Assembly: GCF_035944355.1 (NCBI RefSeq)
Contig: NZ_DASZBH010000010.1
Location: 62,001-126,000 of the forward strand
Origin: Frateuria_A sp035944355
GTDB lineage: Bacteria; Pseudomonadota; Gammaproteobacteria; Xanthomonadales; Rhodanobacteraceae
DNA: 64,000 nt
Direction: 5' to 3'
Positions 62,574 to 64,000 of this stretch are shown in pieces. The position numbers and the translations under genes were made by a program. The notes below the pieces were generated by a model. The model had not been told where the DNA came from. It made no database searches and saw nothing but the letters and a program-made list of their open reading frames with translations. Numbering within the stretch: the stretch's first letter is position 1; every line of letters begins with the position of its first letter.

Positions 62574-63874
62574 TGGCTAACGTATTCACCCGCATGGGCG
62601 ACTGGGTCAACGAGCGCGCCCCCGGCATGATGCCTGCCTACCGCAAGCACATGACCGAGTACTACGCGCCGAAGAACTTCAACCTCTGGTACTACTTCGG
62701 CTCGCTGGCGCTGCTGGTGCTGGTCAACCAGATCGTGACCGGCATCTTCCTGACCATGAACTACAAGACCAGCGCGGCGGAAGCCTTCGCCTCGGTCGAG
62801 TACATCATGCGCGACGTGGAGTGGGGCTGGCTGATCCGCTACATGCACTCCACCGGAGCTTCGCTGTTCTTCGTGGTGGTGTTCCTGCACATGTTCCGCG
62901 GCCTGCTGTACGGCTCGTACAAGAAGCCGCGCGAACTGGTGTGGCTGCTGGGCATGCTGATCTTCCTGGTGCTGATGGCCGAGGCCTTCATGGGCTACGT
63001 GTTGCCGTGGGGCAACATGTCCTTCTGGGGCGCCAAGGTGATCATCTCCTTGTTCGGCACCATCCCGGTCATCGGCAGCACGCTGGTCGAGTGGATCATG
63101 GGCGACTACCTGCCCGCCGATGCCACCTTGAACCGCTTCTTCGCGCTGCACGTGATCGCGCTGCCGCTGGTGCTGCTGCTGCTGGTGGTGCTGCACATCG
63201 CCGCGCTGCACGAGGTCGGCTCGAACAACCCCGACGGCGTGGAGATCAAGAAGGGTCCGAAGGGCAATCGCTGGGACGCGCTCAAGCCGGCCGACGGCAT
63301 TCCCTTCCATCCGTACTACACGGTGAAGGATCTGGTCGGTGTGGGCTTCTTCCTGCTGATCGGCGCGTTCATCATTTTCTTTGCGCCGACCTTCGGCGGC
63401 TGGTTCCTGGAAAACGACAACTTCATCGCCGCCAACAACCTGGCGACGCCGCCGCTGATCAAGCCGGTGTGGTACTTCACCCCGTTCTACGCGATCGTCC
63501 GCATGGTGCCCTCGGCGTTCGGCACTGCCGTGTGGGGCGTGCTGGCGATGTTCGGTGCGATCGCCGTGCTGTTCGCCCTGCCGTGGATCGATGTGGGCAA
63601 GGTCAAGTCGATCCGCTATCGCGGCACCGGCTACAAGGTGGCGCTGGGCCTGTTCGTGTTCGCCTTCTTCGGGCTGGGCGCGATCGGTACCGACATCACG
63701 GCGGAGCTGATTCCCGAGCTGTTCGGCAATGTCGACGTGACCTTCTGGGAAAATCTGTTCGGCCGCCTGATGACGTTGATCTACTTCGGCTTCTTCGTAT
63801 TCCTCGGGTTCTACACGCGCCTTGGCTGGGAAAAGACCAAGCCGGTTCCGGAGCGGGTGACCACGCATGACTAA
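62573..63874 (+). CDS. petB: cytochrome b of the bc1 complex
   Basis: A 433-residue protein with eight TM helices and two b hemes. Heme-ligand histidines lie in RYMHSTGASLFFVVVFLHMFRG and in FALHVIALPLVLLLLVVLHI. The Qo-site motif PEW of mitochondria corresponds to KPVWYFTPFYAIVR. It carries quinol oxidation and reduction in complex III. petA and petC overlap its ends. Confidence 0.97.
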   Translation: MANVFTRMGDWVNERAPGMMPAYRKHMTEYYAPKNFNLWYYFGSLALLVLVNQIVTGIFLTMNYKTSAAEAFASVEYIMRDVEWGWLIRYMHSTGASLFFVVVFLHMFRGLLYGSYKKPRELVWLLGMLIFLVLMAEAFMGYVLPWGNMSFWGAKVIISLFGTIPVIGSTLVEWIMGDYLPADATLNRFFALHVIALPLVLLLLVVLHIAALHEVGSNNPDGVEIKKGPKGNRWDALKPADGIPFHPYYTVKDLVGVGFFLLIGAFIIFFAPTFGGWFLENDNFIAANNLATPPLIKPVWYFTPFYAIVRMVPSAFGTAVWGVLAMFGAIAVLFALPWIDVGKVKSIRYRGTGYKVALGLFVFAFFGLGAIGTDITAELIPELFGNVDVTFWENLFGRLMTLIYFGFFVFLGFYTRLGWEKTKPVPERVTTHD

Positions 63875-64000
63875 GCGACAGTTCTCGATGAAACAGTTCC
63901 TTTTTTCGTCCGCGCTGGCGCTGGGCCTGCTGCTGGGAAGCGTGTCGGCGATGGCCGCCGAGGGCGGCGTCGAGCTGCCTTCGGCTGGCGTCAACCTGCG
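63867..64000 (+). CDS. petC: cytochrome c1, N-terminal part only
   Basis: The start of the third bc1 subunit, cut by the right edge. MTKRQFSMKQFLFSSALALG begins a signal sequence with likely cleavage at AMA/AEG. It overlaps the petB stop by 8 bases. The CxxCH heme motif lies outside the window; the call rests on operon position and the exported N-terminus. Confidence 0.85.
   Translation, partial: MTKRQFSMKQFLFSSALALGLLLGSVSAMAAEGGVELPSAGVNL

Overview
The window is high-GC chromosomal DNA of a gammaproteobacterium, most likely of the Xanthomonadales, Rhodanobacteraceae side (Dyella, Rhodanobacter, Frateuria, Luteibacter type). The basis is gene content and style: PilBCD with coaE, miaB-phoH-ybeY-corC, petABC beside a DegS-like protease, a lipoprotein M13 peptidase, S9 and C40 exopeptidases. 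The genus is inference. I see no rRNA, tRNA, CRISPR array, transposase, integrase or prophage gene.

Layout. 0-5.5 kb: start of a ComEA-like gene, M20 peptidase, YggS, NlpC/P60 hydrolase, rhomboid protease and amino acid permease. 5.5-12.7 kb (minus): racemase-family protein, RapA, then PiuC-type oxygenase and a TonB-dependent siderophore receptor behind a Fur box. 12.7-20.9 kb: M13 peptidase, a YbiR-like transporter, GST, a small glycine-zipper protein and the YbbAP exporter pair, divergent from TesA with overlapping start codons. 21-27.9 kb: a two-component system, single-chain 3-oxoacid CoA-transferase, Ntn asparaginase, aspartic protease, FolA and MutT.

27.9-50.5 kb is the most interesting part. 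The type IV pilus core (PilB, PilC, PilD, followed by CoaE) is separated from two major-pilin genes by about 17 kb of glycan genes. These are five glycosyltransferases, a methyltransferase, GalE, UDP-galactopyranose mutase, a HAD-type two-domain protein, a PglK/MsbA-like ABC flippase, and two tandem GT-C-like membrane proteins with TPR-like tails, directly downstream of the pilins. Each pilin has its own sigma-54 type promoter. I read this as a pilin (or surface) glycosylation island that makes a lipid-linked, galactofuranose-containing glycan, flips it and transfers it to the pilin. The enzymes are recognisable; the assignment to pilin is inference from position.

50.6-64 kb is housekeeping: S9 peptidase, CorA, a DUF4105 protein, the CorC-YbeY-PhoH-MiaB operon (minus), a lytic transglycosylase, a DegS-like protease, and the cytochrome bc1 operon petAB with the start of petC, cut by the window edge. 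Three copies of a hairpin-forming intergenic repeat (near 6.4, 9.4 and 57.8 kb) link otherwise unrelated gaps.
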